NCBI GenBank assembly: GCA_021805565.1
Contig: JAJZFA010000033.1
Coordinates: forward strand, 124,001-188,000
DNA: 64,000 bases
Direction of reading: 5' to 3'
Source: Pseudomonadota bacterium
Lineage (GTDB): Bacteria > Pseudomonadota > Alphaproteobacteria > Acetobacterales > Acetobacteraceae
Shown: piece after piece, positions 15,384 to 24,064 of the stretch
Layout of the letters: each line of letters begins with the position of its first letter
How positions within the stretch are numbered: position 1 is the first letter of the stretch
The notes under the pieces: generated by a model
Database searches by the model: none
What the model was told of the DNA's origin: nothing
Seen by the model: only the letters and a program-made list of their open reading frames with translations
Position numbers and translations under genes: made by a program

Positions 15384-16763
15384 ATGTCCAATCCCGGAGA
15401 CACCGACGAAACGCCGCTTACGTCGGTCGCGCAAATGGCCGGATACCTCGCCGCCGGATGCAAGCCCGCCAGCCGGTTCAGAATCGGTACCGAACATGAA
15501 AAATTCGGTTTTCGTCACGCGGATCTGACCGCCCCGCCTTATCTTCCGGCGGACGGCCAGCCCGGCTCCATCCGCGACGTGCTGGCCAACCTCGCCCGGT
15601 TCGGAGGCGAACCTATCCTGGATAACGGCAACACCATCGGACTGAAGGACGGCGCCGCGTCGGTCTCCCTGGAACCGGCCGGGCAGCTCGAACTGTCGGG
15701 CGCTCCGCTGGCGACGCTGCACGACACCAGGCGGGAACTGGAAACCCATTACGCCCAGGTGCGATCGGCCTGCGAGGGCCAGGACACCGGCTTCGCCGCG
15801 TTGGGATTTCATCCGCTGGCCGCGCGATCGGCGATGCCGTGGATGCCCAAGGGCCGATATGCCATCATGCGGCGATATATGCCCCTGGTGGGTTCCATGG
15901 GCCTGGACATGATGACGCGCACCTGCACCGTGCAGGTCAATCTCGATTTCGCGTCGGAACAGGATATGCGGCGCAAACTGCGCGTGTCGCTGCTGCTGCA
16001 GCCGTTGGCCACGGCGCTGTTCGCCAATTCGCCCTTCACCGAGGGCAAGCCGAACGGCTTTCTGTCATATCGCGCGCATGTCTGGACCGACACGGATAAC
16101 CAACGCGCCGGCATACCGAAGGTTATGCTGGAGGACGGGTTCGGTTTCGAACGCTACGCGGCGTGGCTGACCGAGCAGGTGCCGATGTATTTCGCCTACC
16201 GGGACGATCGTTACATCGACGTGGCCGGGCAGTCTTTTACTGCTTACATGGCCGGCCGCGTGCCTGAATTGGCGGACCAGACCGCCACGCTGGGCGATTT
16301 CGCCGATCATCTGACCACCGCGTTCACCGATGTCCGCCTGAAACGCTTCCTGGAAATGCGCGGCGCCGATGCCGGGCGCGCGGATATGATGCTGGCGCAG
16401 TCCGCGCTGTGGGTGGGGCTGCTGTACGACGATGCCGCGTTGTCGGCGGCCGGGGCACTGTTGCGTGGCGCGGGCTGGGAAGACGCGATGGCCGCTCGCG
16501 CCGCGGTGCCGCGGCAGGGCCTCGCGGCGCCCTGGCGGGGCGGCACGCTGCGCGATATCGCCGCGGATGTCGTGACAATTGCCTTGGACGGTTTGCGGGG
16601 CCGCCGCCAGTTGAACGCGGCGGGGGAGGACGAACAATCCTTCCTGGATCCGTTGCGGGCCATCGCGGCCGGGGCGCCGACGCAGGCGGAACATTGGCTG
16701 GCGCAATATAACGGGCCCTGGCGGGGCGACGCCGGCCGCATCTTCCGGGAAGCCGCGATTTGA
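15384..16763 (+). CDS. gshA: Glutamate-cysteine ligase (plant/alphaproteobacterial type)
   Basis: First enzyme of glutathione synthesis, joining glutamate and cysteine with ATP in the cytoplasm. The 459-residue protein begins 'MSNPGDTDETPLTSVAQM' and shows the GCS2-family motifs 'FRIGTEHEKFGF' (ATP/Mg-binding Glu residues), 'SLEPAGQLELSG', 'MMTRTCTVQVNLDF' and 'FANSPFTEGKPNGFLSYRAHVW'. Length is right for the plant-type family. The same frame is open from 14724, but that part is an antisense-free shadow of rsmE and lacks similarity; the ATG at 15384 starts the conserved N-terminus. gshB, the second step, is not in the window. Confidence 0.93.
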   Translation: MSNPGDTDETPLTSVAQMAGYLAAGCKPASRFRIGTEHEKFGFRHADLTAPPYLPADGQPGSIRDVLANLARFGGEPILDNGNTIGLKDGAASVSLEPAGQLELSGAPLATLHDTRRELETHYAQVRSACEGQDTGFAALGFHPLAARSAMPWMPKGRYAIMRRYMPLVGSMGLDMMTRTCTVQVNLDFASEQDMRRKLRVSLLLQPLATALFANSPFTEGKPNGFLSYRAHVWTDTDNQRAGIPKVMLEDGFGFERYAAWLTEQVPMYFAYRDDRYIDVAGQSFTAYMAGRVPELADQTATLGDFADHLTTAFTDVRLKRFLEMRGADAGRADMMLAQSALWVGLLYDDAALSAAGALLRGAGWEDAMAARAAVPRQGLAAPWRGGTLRDIAADVVTIALDGLRGRRQLNAAGEDEQSFLDPLRAIAAGAPTQAEHWLAQYNGPWRGDAGRIFREAAI

Positions 16764-16808
16764 TCGCGCTTGCCCGGCAAGGGGGAACGCTTCATAACCC
16801 CGCGCCTG

Positions 16809-17504
16809 ATGGCCATTGTTGACGACATTCGCGGCGTTCTGGCGCCGCCGCACCCTGCCGGACGCCCGTTTATCGCGGGCGGACTGATTGTTCTGGCGAT
16901 CGGGTTCGTCGCCGGCGCGTGGCTAGCCTGGATCGGGCTGGCTTTCACGCTGTTCTGCTTTTACTTCTTTCGCGACCCCGAACGGGTGCCTCCGCCGCGT
17001 GCCGGGGTGTTCGTCGCGCCCGCCGACGGACGCGTGGTATCGGTCCGGCAAGCCGAACCGCCGCCCGAACTGGGGCTGGGTACCGAACCGCGCTGGAAAG
17101 TGTCGATCTTCCTGTCGGTGCTGAACGTTCACGTTAACCGCGTGCCGGCCGATGGCGTGGTGACTCGCATCGCCTACCATCACGGCGCTTTCGTCAGCGC
17201 CAGCCTGGACAAGGCCAGCGAGGCGAACGAACGCAACGCCCTGGCGATCCGCCTGCACGACGGGCGGGAGATCGCCGTGGTGCAGATCGCCGGCCTGATC
17301 GCTCGCCGCATCCTGTGTTCGGTGCGAGAGGGCGATCCGGTGACGGCCGGGGACCGCTTCGGCATCATCCGCTTCGGTAGCCGCACCGACCTGTACCTGC
17401 CGCCCGGCGTGTTGCCTCTGGTGACCGAGGGCCAGACCATGACCGGCGGCGAAACGGTGATCGCCGCGCTGGCACCCGTATCGATGACCGCACCGGTGCC
17501 ATGA
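16809..17504 (+). CDS. psd: Phosphatidylserine decarboxylase (archaeal-type proenzyme)
   Basis: Makes phosphatidylethanolamine from phosphatidylserine at the inner membrane. The 231-residue short form has an N-terminal membrane segment ('GLIVLAIGFVAGAWLAWIGL'), then 'FRDPERVPP', 'APADGRVV', 'IFLSVLNVHVNRVPADG' and near the C-terminus 'RFGSRTDLYLP', which contains the Gly-Ser autocleavage site that generates the pyruvoyl group. An upstream TTG (16770) is possible, but the ATG at 16809 gives the 'M..VDDIRGVL.P.H..G.PFI' N-terminus usual for the family. Its stop overlaps the pssA ATG by four bases, so synthesis and decarboxylation of phosphatidylserine are encoded in one operon. Confidence 0.92.
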   Translation: MAIVDDIRGVLAPPHPAGRPFIAGGLIVLAIGFVAGAWLAWIGLAFTLFCFYFFRDPERVPPPRAGVFVAPADGRVVSVRQAEPPPELGLGTEPRWKVSIFLSVLNVHVNRVPADGVVTRIAYHHGAFVSASLDKASEANERNALAIRLHDGREIAVVQIAGLIARRILCSVREGDPVTAGDRFGIIRFGSRTDLYLPPGVLPLVTEGQTMTGGETVIAALAPVSMTAPVP

Positions 17505-18370
17505 GCGAACGCCAGCCCATTTCCCCCATCCGGCGGCTGAGACGCTACCGCCCGCGCCCGCGCAACCGTCCGCGTTACAAGGGACCGTCCTTCAACCGGA
17601 TGATTCCGAACCTGATGACGATGCTGGGCTTGTGCGCCGGCCTGACCGCGATGCGATTCGCGGTCGAGGGACGGTTCGGCCCCGCCGCCGCGGCCATCGC
17701 CGTCGCCGCCGTGATCGACGGCCTGGATGGACGCCTCGCCCGGTTATTGAAAGCGACGTCCCGCTTCGGGGCGGAGTTCGACAGCCTGTCGGATTTTTTG
17801 TGCTTCGGCGTGGCGCCGCCGTTCGTGCTGTATCTGTGGTCGCTGCAACGCGGCGGTGCTTATGGTTTTGTTCCGTGCCTGATGTTCTCGGTCTGCATGG
17901 CGCTGCGGCTTGCCCGGTTCAACGCGTCGCTGGATGGCGCGCCGAAACCGGCCTACGCGTATAATTTCTTTACCGGCGTTCCGGCGCCGGCCGGCGCGGG
18001 TCTCGCGCTGTTCCCCCTGTTCCTGGGCCTGGAAGCGCAAACGCTCGGCCTGACCTGGCTGCTGAACGCCGCGCAACATCCGCTGTTCTGCGCGGCGATG
18101 CTGATCCTTACGTCGGTCCTGCTGGTGTCCACACTGCCGATCTGGAGTTTCAAGAACTTCAAAGTTCCCTCGGAATACGTGCTGCCGGTTATTTTAGGCA
18201 CCGGCGCTTATGCGGCTGTGGCGCTGGCCGATCCGTGGGCGGCGTTGGCGGGGATCGGATTGATCTATCTGGGCATGCTGCCGTTCAGCGTGCGCAGCTT
18301 TCGCCGGCTGCGGCGGGAAGCGGAAGCCCCCCGCGACGAACTGGATGCCGCGCGGCGCGAAAGCGCCTGA
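17501..18370 (+). CDS. pssA: CDP-diacylglycerol-serine O-phosphatidyltransferase
   Basis: Condenses CDP-diacylglycerol with L-serine to phosphatidylserine. The CDP-alcohol phosphatidyltransferase signature DG(x2)AR(x8)G(x3)D(x3)D is complete at about residues 76-98 (DGRLAR...GAEFDSLSD). The 289-residue protein has an Arg-rich N-terminus before the first membrane segment, about seven or eight hydrophobic helices, and a hydrophilic Arg/Glu-rich tail. 'FTGVPAPAGAGLALFPLFL' is characteristic of the membrane-integral subclass II PssA found with archaeal-type Psd. Overlaps psd by four bases (ATGA). Confidence 0.93.
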   Translation: MSERQPISPIRRLRRYRPRPRNRPRYKGPSFNRMIPNLMTMLGLCAGLTAMRFAVEGRFGPAAAAIAVAAVIDGLDGRLARLLKATSRFGAEFDSLSDFLCFGVAPPFVLYLWSLQRGGAYGFVPCLMFSVCMALRLARFNASLDGAPKPAYAYNFFTGVPAPAGAGLALFPLFLGLEAQTLGLTWLLNAAQHPLFCAAMLILTSVLLVSTLPIWSFKNFKVPSEYVLPVILGTGAYAAVALADPWAALAGIGLIYLGMLPFSVRSFRRLRREAEAPRDELDAARRESA

Positions 18371-18619
18371 CGGGCAGGCTTATTCGCGATCCGCCGGATT
18401 GCCTACCGCATGCAATCTGGTGTTTGCAGGCCGTTACAAGATTCCCATCCTTTGCAACCACGTCCGCGGTACGCCGGAATTTGGGCTTCCTACCGGTAAG
18501 ACACATGTTCCCGCGCAGTGCGGCTATCGTCTATCATGCGATGCCGGAACATTTCCATCCGATTGTCGGCGCACGATGCCCTACGGCGAATCGCTGTCCG
18601 CTCCCCACAGGAACCCGCC

Positions 18620-19516
18620 ATGAACGCAATGCTGGAACACCGGATGGCGCTACTCGCGCAATGCCCGCTTCCGCCACCGGATTTGCCGGACGCGGAGGCG
18701 GCAAAACGTCCCATCCACGTGACCGAGTGGGGAAATACCGGCCCCACCGTTTTGATCGTGCATGGCGGCGTGCAAGGCGGGCTTGGCGGAGGACCGGACA
18801 TATTCCTCCAACAGCAAAGCCTGGCAACCGGCGGCTGGCGGCTGCGCCTGCCCGCCCGGCCCGAATTTGGCAAAAGCCCATCGCGCGGCATCGACGACAT
18901 GACGGCGGATTCGGTCTGGATCGCGGACATGCTGGGCGACGGCGCACACCTGATCGGCCATTCCTGGGGCGGAGCGGGCGCCCTTCTGGCCGCCGCCCGC
19001 CGCCCCGGCGCTGTCCGGTCCCTTATCCTGATCGAGCCGGCAATGCAGCCGTTACTCATGGGCAGTTCCGAGATCGCATCCAGCCCGGCGGTCAGGGACG
19101 ATGCAATGCGTGTCGCCGGGGCGCTGATGGCCGCACGATCGCCCGGCGAATACGCGCTCGCCTTCATGTCGGGGTTGGGCGCGGCGTCAGCCGAATCGAC
19201 AGCGCGGGCGACCGCCCTCCGGACAAATCCGCAACTGGCCGCCGAAATCGGATGCGCTCTGCTACAGGCCCGCATGGCCTCGCCCGATGCCATGCGCCAC
19301 GCCGCCGAAACGGTTGCCCAGGCGAAAATTCCGGTGTTGGTCGTAACAGGCGGCTGGAGTCCATCGTTCGACGCGATCGGCGCGATCGCCGCCAGACTAC
19401 CGCTCGGCCGCCATGTGGTCGTTCCGGCGCCCGATCATTTTGTTCAACAATCGAACGCCGGGGAATTCAACAAAATCGCCGGCTCGTTCATGTGCCAGGC
19501 CCAAGACAGGCCATAA
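18620..19516 (+). CDS. Alpha/beta-hydrolase family protein
   Basis: A 298-residue alpha/beta-hydrolase. 'VLIVHGGVQGGLGGGPD' forms the oxyanion-hole strand and loop, 'HLIGHSWGGAGALLAAARRP' contains the nucleophile elbow GHSWGG, 'IPVLVVTGGWSPSFD' is the strand carrying the acid residue, and 'VPAPDHFVQQSNAGEFN' carries the catalytic His. The start at 18620 has an AGGAA ribosome-binding site; an open extension to 18518 is not supported. The substrate is unknown; the lack of an extended cap domain and single-gene context give no pathway hint. The downstream 100 bases contain no further gene on this strand. Confidence 0.85.
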   Translation: MNAMLEHRMALLAQCPLPPPDLPDAEAAKRPIHVTEWGNTGPTVLIVHGGVQGGLGGGPDIFLQQQSLATGGWRLRLPARPEFGKSPSRGIDDMTADSVWIADMLGDGAHLIGHSWGGAGALLAAARRPGAVRSLILIEPAMQPLLMGSSEIASSPAVRDDAMRVAGALMAARSPGEYALAFMSGLGAASAESTARATALRTNPQLAAEIGCALLQARMASPDAMRHAAETVAQAKIPVLVVTGGWSPSFDAIGAIAARLPLGRHVVVPAPDHFVQQSNAGEFNKIAGSFMCQAQDRP

Positions 19517-19597
19517 CCCACCGGAAGCCCGCCGCGGCAAACAGGGCGCGTTAGCCGGCTCCGCCCGATGGACGATACGGCCAACACCCCGCCGGCA

Positions 19598-19858
19598 TTA
19601 TCCTCCGCGCAGCCGTTTGGCGTTCGCCCGGGACCGCACCAAATAAGGCGCCAGAGCCGCGGCCTGACCGCGCCCGGTCATCAATGCCAGCGACGAAGCC
19701 TGCATAGCGGCGGCTTTTTCAGTCACCATCCGCTGATATTCGGCAACCGAACAGGTACCCTGAGCCATCATCAGCGTGCGGTGAAAAATCGTTTCCCACG
19801 ACGCCAGCGTCAGTTGCGTCATCATCGCGGGTATACTGGTGCTATTACGTTTTGTCAT
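19598..19858 (-). CDS. Small hypothetical protein (phasin-like character)
   Basis: An 86-residue helical protein ('TLASWETIFHRTLMMAQGTC', then 'EYQRMVTEKAAAMQASSLAL'), ending in a basic tail 'RSRANAKRLRGG'. The spacing of hydrophobic residues and the Ala/Met/Gln-rich helix remind me of small phasin-like or PHA-granule-associated proteins, but the resemblance is weak. Start ATG at 19858; a longer version to 19891 is also open. It lies downstream of the sugar ABC importer on the same strand, separated by a strong inverted repeat, so it may be expressed separately or by read-through. Confidence 0.6.
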   Translation of the reverse strand: MTKRNSTSIPAMMTQLTLASWETIFHRTLMMAQGTCSVAEYQRMVTEKAAAMQASSLALMTGRGQAAALAPYLVRSRANAKRLRGG

Positions 19859-19872
19859 ATAACGCACATAGG

Positions 19873-19916
19873 CCCGGCCACGCCTTGGCACCAGTCAATC
19901 CTTTGGCATGGCCGGG
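19873..19916. repeat. Strong inverted repeat after the sugar-importer operon
   Basis: The 12-base arms CCCGGCCACGCC (19873-19884) and GGCATGGCCGGG (19905-19916) pair with a single mismatch around a 20-base loop, just downstream of the solute-binding gene on the minus strand. There is no T-run, so it is either a factor-independent-like terminator without U-tract or an mRNA 3'-stabilising hairpin that would favour high solute-binding protein levels. Confidence 0.55.
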
Positions 19917-19933
19917 GGTCGCGCGTTGCCGCC

Positions 19934-20881
19934 CTATTTCAGGAACTGCGCCGCGTTATCCTTCGTCACCACATCCAGCCCGACGTAGTTGATTGTGGGA
20001 AGTTTTTCGCCCTTTTTCAGCGCGAGCAGCATGTCCATCGCCTTCTCGCCCATTTCATATGGCCGCTGTCCGACCAGTACCTGCGCGTAGCCATCGCGCA
20101 ACAGTTCGACTTCCACGCGCAATGTATCGGGCATGACCAACGTCAGCTTGTGGCTGTCGTATTGCTTACGATGGGCATCGACGAAACCGCGATAGGCTTC
20201 CGGCGCGAACAAGGCCCATCCGCCAACCGGAACGATCGCGTCGGCATCCGGGTTAGCGGCGTACATATCGGCCAACTGCTGATTCGCCAGGGCCGAATCG
20301 TCGTTGCAGAACGATGGCGAACCGGGCGCCAGTTTCCAGCCCGCCGCTTGCAGCACGCCGTTCAGTCCGGCCAACCGGTCGTTCAGGTTTTCGGCCGCCG
20401 GACCGCCCGACTGCGTAATATACATGCCGGCCGCCGGATGTAGCTTCACCAGTTGCTTGCCCAGTTCGGCACCCATCGCCTTGTTGTCGGTTCCGACATA
20501 GGCCTGCCGCTCCGACTTCGGGCTGTCGGCGTCGAACGTTATGACGGGAATACCCGCGTCGCGGGCTTGCTTGATCACCCCGACCGCCGCTTCCGCGTCG
20601 GACACCGAAATCGCCAGTCCGTCGATGCCCTGGGTGATCAGATCCTGGATGATCTGCACCTGCGACGCGGGTTCGTGCTCGATCGGTCCTGTATAGACAC
20701 ATTCTACATTGCCCAAGGCCTTGGCCCGCGCCATGCATCCGTCGCGCGACAGGTCGAAATACGGATTGTTCATCGCCTTGGGAACCAGGGCGAAGCGCAG
20801 TTTTTTATCCGCCGCGGGGGCACCGCCGGCCGTAATGACAACCGCGGCGGCGGTGGCCAGAACCAAACCCATAAGACGCAT
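19934..20881 (-). CDS. Sugar ABC transporter periplasmic binding protein (FrcB/RbsB family)
   Basis: Periplasmic binding protein-like domain 4 (ribose/fructose type), 315 residues. Signal peptide 'LVLATAAAVVITAGGAPAAD' at the N-terminus. Family features: 'FALVPKAMNNPYFDLSRDG', 'IIQDLITQGIDGLAISVSD', 'AGIPVITFDADSP', 'YVGTDNKAMGAELGKQLVK'. The ATG at 20881 is preceded by an excellent GGAGGA site; the open extension to 20929 starts within the ribosome-binding region. It is the last gene of the importer operon (ATPase, permease, binding protein). The ligand is probably a monosaccharide; fructose is suggested by FrcA/FrcB resemblance but not proven. Confidence 0.9.
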   Translation of the reverse strand: MRLMGLVLATAAAVVITAGGAPAADKKLRFALVPKAMNNPYFDLSRDGCMARAKALGNVECVYTGPIEHEPASQVQIIQDLITQGIDGLAISVSDAEAAVGVIKQARDAGIPVITFDADSPKSERQAYVGTDNKAMGAELGKQLVKLHPAAGMYITQSGGPAAENLNDRLAGLNGVLQAAGWKLAPGSPSFCNDDSALANQQLADMYAANPDADAIVPVGGWALFAPEAYRGFVDAHRKQYDSHKLTLVMPDTLRVEVELLRDGYAQVLVGQRPYEMGEKAMDMLLALKKGEKLPTINYVGLDVVTKDNAAQFLK

Positions 20882-20909
20882 TTTTGTTTCCTCCTTTTTT
20901 ATAACGACA

Positions 20910-21932
20910 CTATTTTGCTTGCAGGCCACGCAGTTTGTCCACCAGTACCGCGAGAATAATGATCGACCCGATCAGCGCGTCCTGCCAGTACGCATCGACC
21001 CGGCCCAAAACAAGGCTGTTGCGGATGACCTCGATCAACGCCGCGCCGATTACGGCGCCGACCGGCCCGCCGATGCCGCCCGCGAGGTTGGCGCCGCCGA
21101 TGACCGATGCGGCGATAACCCGCAGTTCATAGCCGCTCGCCAGATTGGCCGGGGCCGACCCGAGCCATCCGGCCAGCAAGATGCCGGTCGCGCCGGCCGA
21201 AAGGCTGCACAGCACATAGGCGCCGATTTTAACCCGGCTTACGCGCACGCCGGTTCGCATCGCCGCGGGTTCGCTGCCGCCAACCGCGAACAAATGCCGC
21301 CCCCAGACGGTGTGATGCAGCGCAATCCCCAGGACCACCGCCGCGACAAGCACATAAACGACCGGCACCGGAAGCCCGGCGATCGTGCCGTTGGTCGCCG
21401 CGAAGAACGCCTGCACGCCGGGACCCGTGGGCGCCTGACCGCGGCCTTGCGTGATGACATAGGTCAGGCCCCGGCAGATCGACAGCATACCCAGCGTCGT
21501 GACGAACGGCGACAAGTCCAGCCGGGCAATGAAAAATCCGTTGACCGCCCCGATTGCCGCCGCCAACAGCAGGCCCGCGACAACCGGGACAACGACCGTG
21601 GCGTACGGAATGGCGGCGAGCGATGAGTTCGAAACGGCCCGCATCGCGATCATGGTGCAGACCGCGACCAGCGCGCACACCGACCCGACCGACAGGTCGA
21701 TCCCGCCCGTGACGATCACCACCGTCATACCCAGCGACATCAGCGCGATATAGCTGAAATTGCGCGATATATTCAGCAGATTGCCGGTGGTGACAAAATT
21801 GCCGGAAAACGTCGCGGCAAGCACGCAGATGATGACGAACGCCAGCGTCATATAGGCCGTCTGCCCGGCGAAAAAGCCGCGGCGATGCCACGACACGCGG
21901 GAAATATTGGTGAATTCGGAGGTCATGGACAT
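20910..21932 (-). CDS. Sugar ABC transporter permease (FrcC/RbsC family)
   Basis: Inner-membrane channel subunit, 340 residues, with about nine hydrophobic segments. Family motifs: 'LLNISRNFSYIALMSLGMTVVIVTGGIDLSVGSV' spans TM2-3 (the GGIDLSVGS core is the hallmark), 'TLGMLSICRGLTYVITQGR', 'SRVKIGAYVLCSLSAGATGI', and 'VIGGANLAGGIGGPVGAVIGA' near the C-terminus, which contains the EAA-equivalent region. Starts five bases after the ATPase gene ends and is followed 28 bases later by the binding-protein gene. One permease gene implies a homodimer. Confidence 0.92.
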   Translation of the reverse strand: MSMTSEFTNISRVSWHRRGFFAGQTAYMTLAFVIICVLAATFSGNFVTTGNLLNISRNFSYIALMSLGMTVVIVTGGIDLSVGSVCALVAVCTMIAMRAVSNSSLAAIPYATVVVPVVAGLLLAAAIGAVNGFFIARLDLSPFVTTLGMLSICRGLTYVITQGRGQAPTGPGVQAFFAATNGTIAGLPVPVVYVLVAAVVLGIALHHTVWGRHLFAVGGSEPAAMRTGVRVSRVKIGAYVLCSLSAGATGILLAGWLGSAPANLASGYELRVIAASVIGGANLAGGIGGPVGAVIGAALIEVIRNSLVLGRVDAYWQDALIGSIIILAVLVDKLRGLQAK

Positions 21933-21937
21933 CGTGT

Positions 21938-22705
21938 TCAGCCTGTCTCGATCGCGCCGGTGATCAAACCCGTGATTTCCTCGGGGCTGGTCGCGGTTAC
22001 CGGCTTATCGGCAACCTTGCGCCCCCGCCGCAGCACCGCGATCCGGTCGCATACGGTAAACACATCCGGCATGCGATGGCTGATCAGCATTACCGCCGTC
22101 CCGCCATCGCGCAGCCTGCGGATCAGGTCGAGCACCTCGGCCACCTGCCGCACCGAGATCGCGGCGGTCGGTTCGTCCATCAGCACCAGCTTCGCCTTTG
22201 CCAGGCGGGTGCGCGCGATGGCCACGGCCTGACGCTGGCCGCCAGACATTTGCTTGACCAGATCGTCCGAGCGCGTCTCGCTTTTCAGTTCCCGGAACAG
22301 TTCGGCCGAACGCTTGTTCATGCCGCTGTGGTCGAGAAAGCGCAGCGGGCCGAAGCTTCGGGTCATTTCCCGGCCGAGGAAGATATTGGCCGACGCGGTC
22401 AGGTTTTCGGCGATCGCGAGGTCTTGGTACATGACCTCGATCCCGGCATCGCGGGCCGCGGCCGGCCGGTCGAACACCATCGCGGTTCCGCCGAGGGCGA
22501 TTTGTCCTTCGGTCGGCGGGAAATTGCCGGCGACGATTTTGGTCAGGGTGGATTTGCCGGCACCGTTGTCGCCCATCAGGCCCAGCACCTCGGCCGGACC
22601 GATATCGAGATCGACGCCATCCAGCGCGCGCACCGCGCCGAAGGATTTCGCGATCCCGCGCAACGACAACAACATGTGCCCCGGCATGCCCGTGGGACTT
22701 TCCAT
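21938..22705 (-). CDS. Sugar ABC transporter ATP-binding protein (FrcA-like, single domain)
   Basis: A 255-residue ATPase subunit with Walker A 'GDNGAGKST', Q-loop 'VMYQDLAI', signature 'MSGGQRQAVAI', Walker B 'KLVLMDEPTAA' and H-loop 'VMLISHRM'. Ribose-type importers usually have a fused double ATPase of about 500 residues; this single-domain form is the FrcA/short type. I chose the ATG at 22705, which has GGGAGGA just upstream and leaves 'MESPTGMPGHMLLSLRG' as the N-terminus; the frame is open to 22810, but that segment is not family-like. First gene of the importer operon, whose promoter should lie in 22706-23024. Confidence 0.9.
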   Translation of the reverse strand: MESPTGMPGHMLLSLRGIAKSFGAVRALDGVDLDIGPAEVLGLMGDNGAGKSTLTKIVAGNFPPTEGQIALGGTAMVFDRPAAARDAGIEVMYQDLAIAENLTASANIFLGREMTRSFGPLRFLDHSGMNKRSAELFRELKSETRSDDLVKQMSGGQRQAVAIARTRLAKAKLVLMDEPTAAISVRQVAEVLDLIRRLRDGGTAVMLISHRMPDVFTVCDRIAVLRRGRKVADKPVTATSPEEITGLITGAIETG

Positions 22706-23024
22706 TGACCGGTTATCCTCCCCCGCGCATTCCTGAGCGGGTATCCGCCGGGCGCCTGCAACGGACCATAGGGGGGGAATCGATGGCTTGCCTAGTGCGG
22801 TGTTTCCCATAAGCGAAGCCTGCGATAAACCGTCGATGAAGCAAGCCGGCAGTGGCGGTGGCTAACCTGCATGTATGGCCGATGAGCGACGTTGCCGTTG
22901 GCGTCCGTCGCCGCGGCGCACTTGCCGGTTGGCGCATAGCTGGAGGGGGTCGTGCGCGGCACCTGCCTATCGGGATCATAGGCCCTTGCGCTGTCCCGTT
23001 CTCCAGACGCGCCCGAGCCGGGTT
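22706..23024. other. Intergenic region between importer operon and mbfA
   Basis: No gene supported. mbfA ends at its right border and the importer operon starts at its left border, both on the minus strand, so the importer promoter and possibly the mbfA terminator lie here. I saw no clear repressor operator or terminator. Confidence 0.5.
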
Positions 23025-23981
23025 TCAACTGCTGCCGATCAGTATCCCGATCCCGAACACCAGCGCCCCACCGAAAGCAACCTGAAGCGTGGCGGACAGC
23101 GGAGGAGTATCCATGTATTTCCAGCGAATCCACGATATCGTCGCCAGTTCCACGATGACCACTGCGATTGCCACCGCCATCGCGGTCCAAAAGGACGGAA
23201 TCAAGAAGGGCAGGGTATGCCCGATGCCTCCGGCCGTCGTCATCAGCCCGCAAATGCCGCCGCGGATCAGTGGCGCGCCGCGCCCGGTCAGGCTGCCGTT
23301 ATCCGATAGTGCCTCGGCAAAGCCCATCGAAATGCCGGCACCGATCGAAGCGGCCATACCGACAAGAAACGTCTGCCACGTGTTGTTGGACGCGAACGCC
23401 GCCGCGAAGACCGGCGCCAGGGTGGAAACCGAACCATCCATCAACCCCGCGAGGCCCGGCTGAATTACCCGCAGGACGAAGGACTGGCGCGCATGCGCAT
23501 CTTCGTCGCGCCGCACATGAACCGGGAGGTTTTCCTCCACCAGTTGGTCGGCACGGTGCTCGTGCTCCACCTCGGCATCGGCCAGATCGCCCAGCAGTTT
23601 GCGAATCGTCACATCCTCGCTGCGCGCGGCCGCTCGGCGGTAGAAACCCTGCGTCTCTGTCTCCATGCTCTCCGCCAGGTTCCGCATGGTATTCAAGTTC
23701 ATCGGATACATCTGCCAGACCGGCTTGTGCTGGATAAACCCGCGAATGTCCTGACGGCGGATCAGCGGAATGTGTTCGCCGAATTTCGTCCGATAGACAT
23801 CGAGCAGGCGGCGGCGGTGGTCGCCTTCCTCGCTGGCCATCTCGGCGAACACGTTGGCGCTGCCGGGGTAGTCCGTGCGCAGGCCCTCGGCGATATCCAG
23901 GTAGATACGGCCGTCCTCTTCCTCATTAGCGATGGCAAGGGCGAGAATCTCGCGTTCGGTCAGGTCGGAAAAATTACGCAT
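23025..23981 (-). CDS. mbfA: MbfA membrane-bound ferritin / iron exporter (rubrerythrin-VIT1 fusion)
   Basis: Two-domain iron exporter of 318 residues. Residues 1-150 are a ferritin-like (erythrin) domain with paired carboxylate motifs 'ALAIANEEEDGRIY', 'EMASEEGDHRRRL', 'ESMETETQGFYRRAA' and 'DAEVEHEHRADQL', which bind iron. The C-terminal half is a CCC1/VIT1-type transporter with five hydrophobic segments ('GLAGLMDGSVSTLAPVFAAA', 'AGISMGFAEALSDNG'). In rhizobia and Agrobacterium MbfA exports iron and protects from H2O2 and iron overload, with Irr as repressor. The start MRNFSDLTEREIL (ATG 23981) matches the family; an ATG three codons upstream is also open. Confidence 0.93.
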   Translation of the reverse strand: MRNFSDLTEREILALAIANEEEDGRIYLDIAEGLRTDYPGSANVFAEMASEEGDHRRRLLDVYRTKFGEHIPLIRRQDIRGFIQHKPVWQMYPMNLNTMRNLAESMETETQGFYRRAAARSEDVTIRKLLGDLADAEVEHEHRADQLVEENLPVHVRRDEDAHARQSFVLRVIQPGLAGLMDGSVSTLAPVFAAAFASNNTWQTFLVGMAASIGAGISMGFAEALSDNGSLTGRGAPLIRGGICGLMTTAGGIGHTLPFLIPSFWTAMAVAIAVVIVELATISWIRWKYMDTPPLSATLQVAFGGALVFGIGILIGSS

Positions 23982-24026
23982 TCCGCGCAATGTGGCCGGG
24001 CCGGCCAGTACGTCAAGTGACGGGCG

Positions 24027-24048
24027 TAATGATGAGAGCGAGTTGCAA
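24027..24048 (-). promoter_or_regulatory. Possible Fur/Irr-type iron box upstream of mbfA
   Basis: Read toward mbfA the segment is TTGCAACTCGCTCTCATCATTA, about 45 bases before the start codon. The TTGCAA...TCTCATcATTA layout resembles boxes bound by Fur-family repressors, and mbfA is an Irr target in related bacteria. The match was made by eye and has no statistical support. Confidence 0.35.
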
Positions 24049-24064
24049 AAGCAATGCCTCCAGG

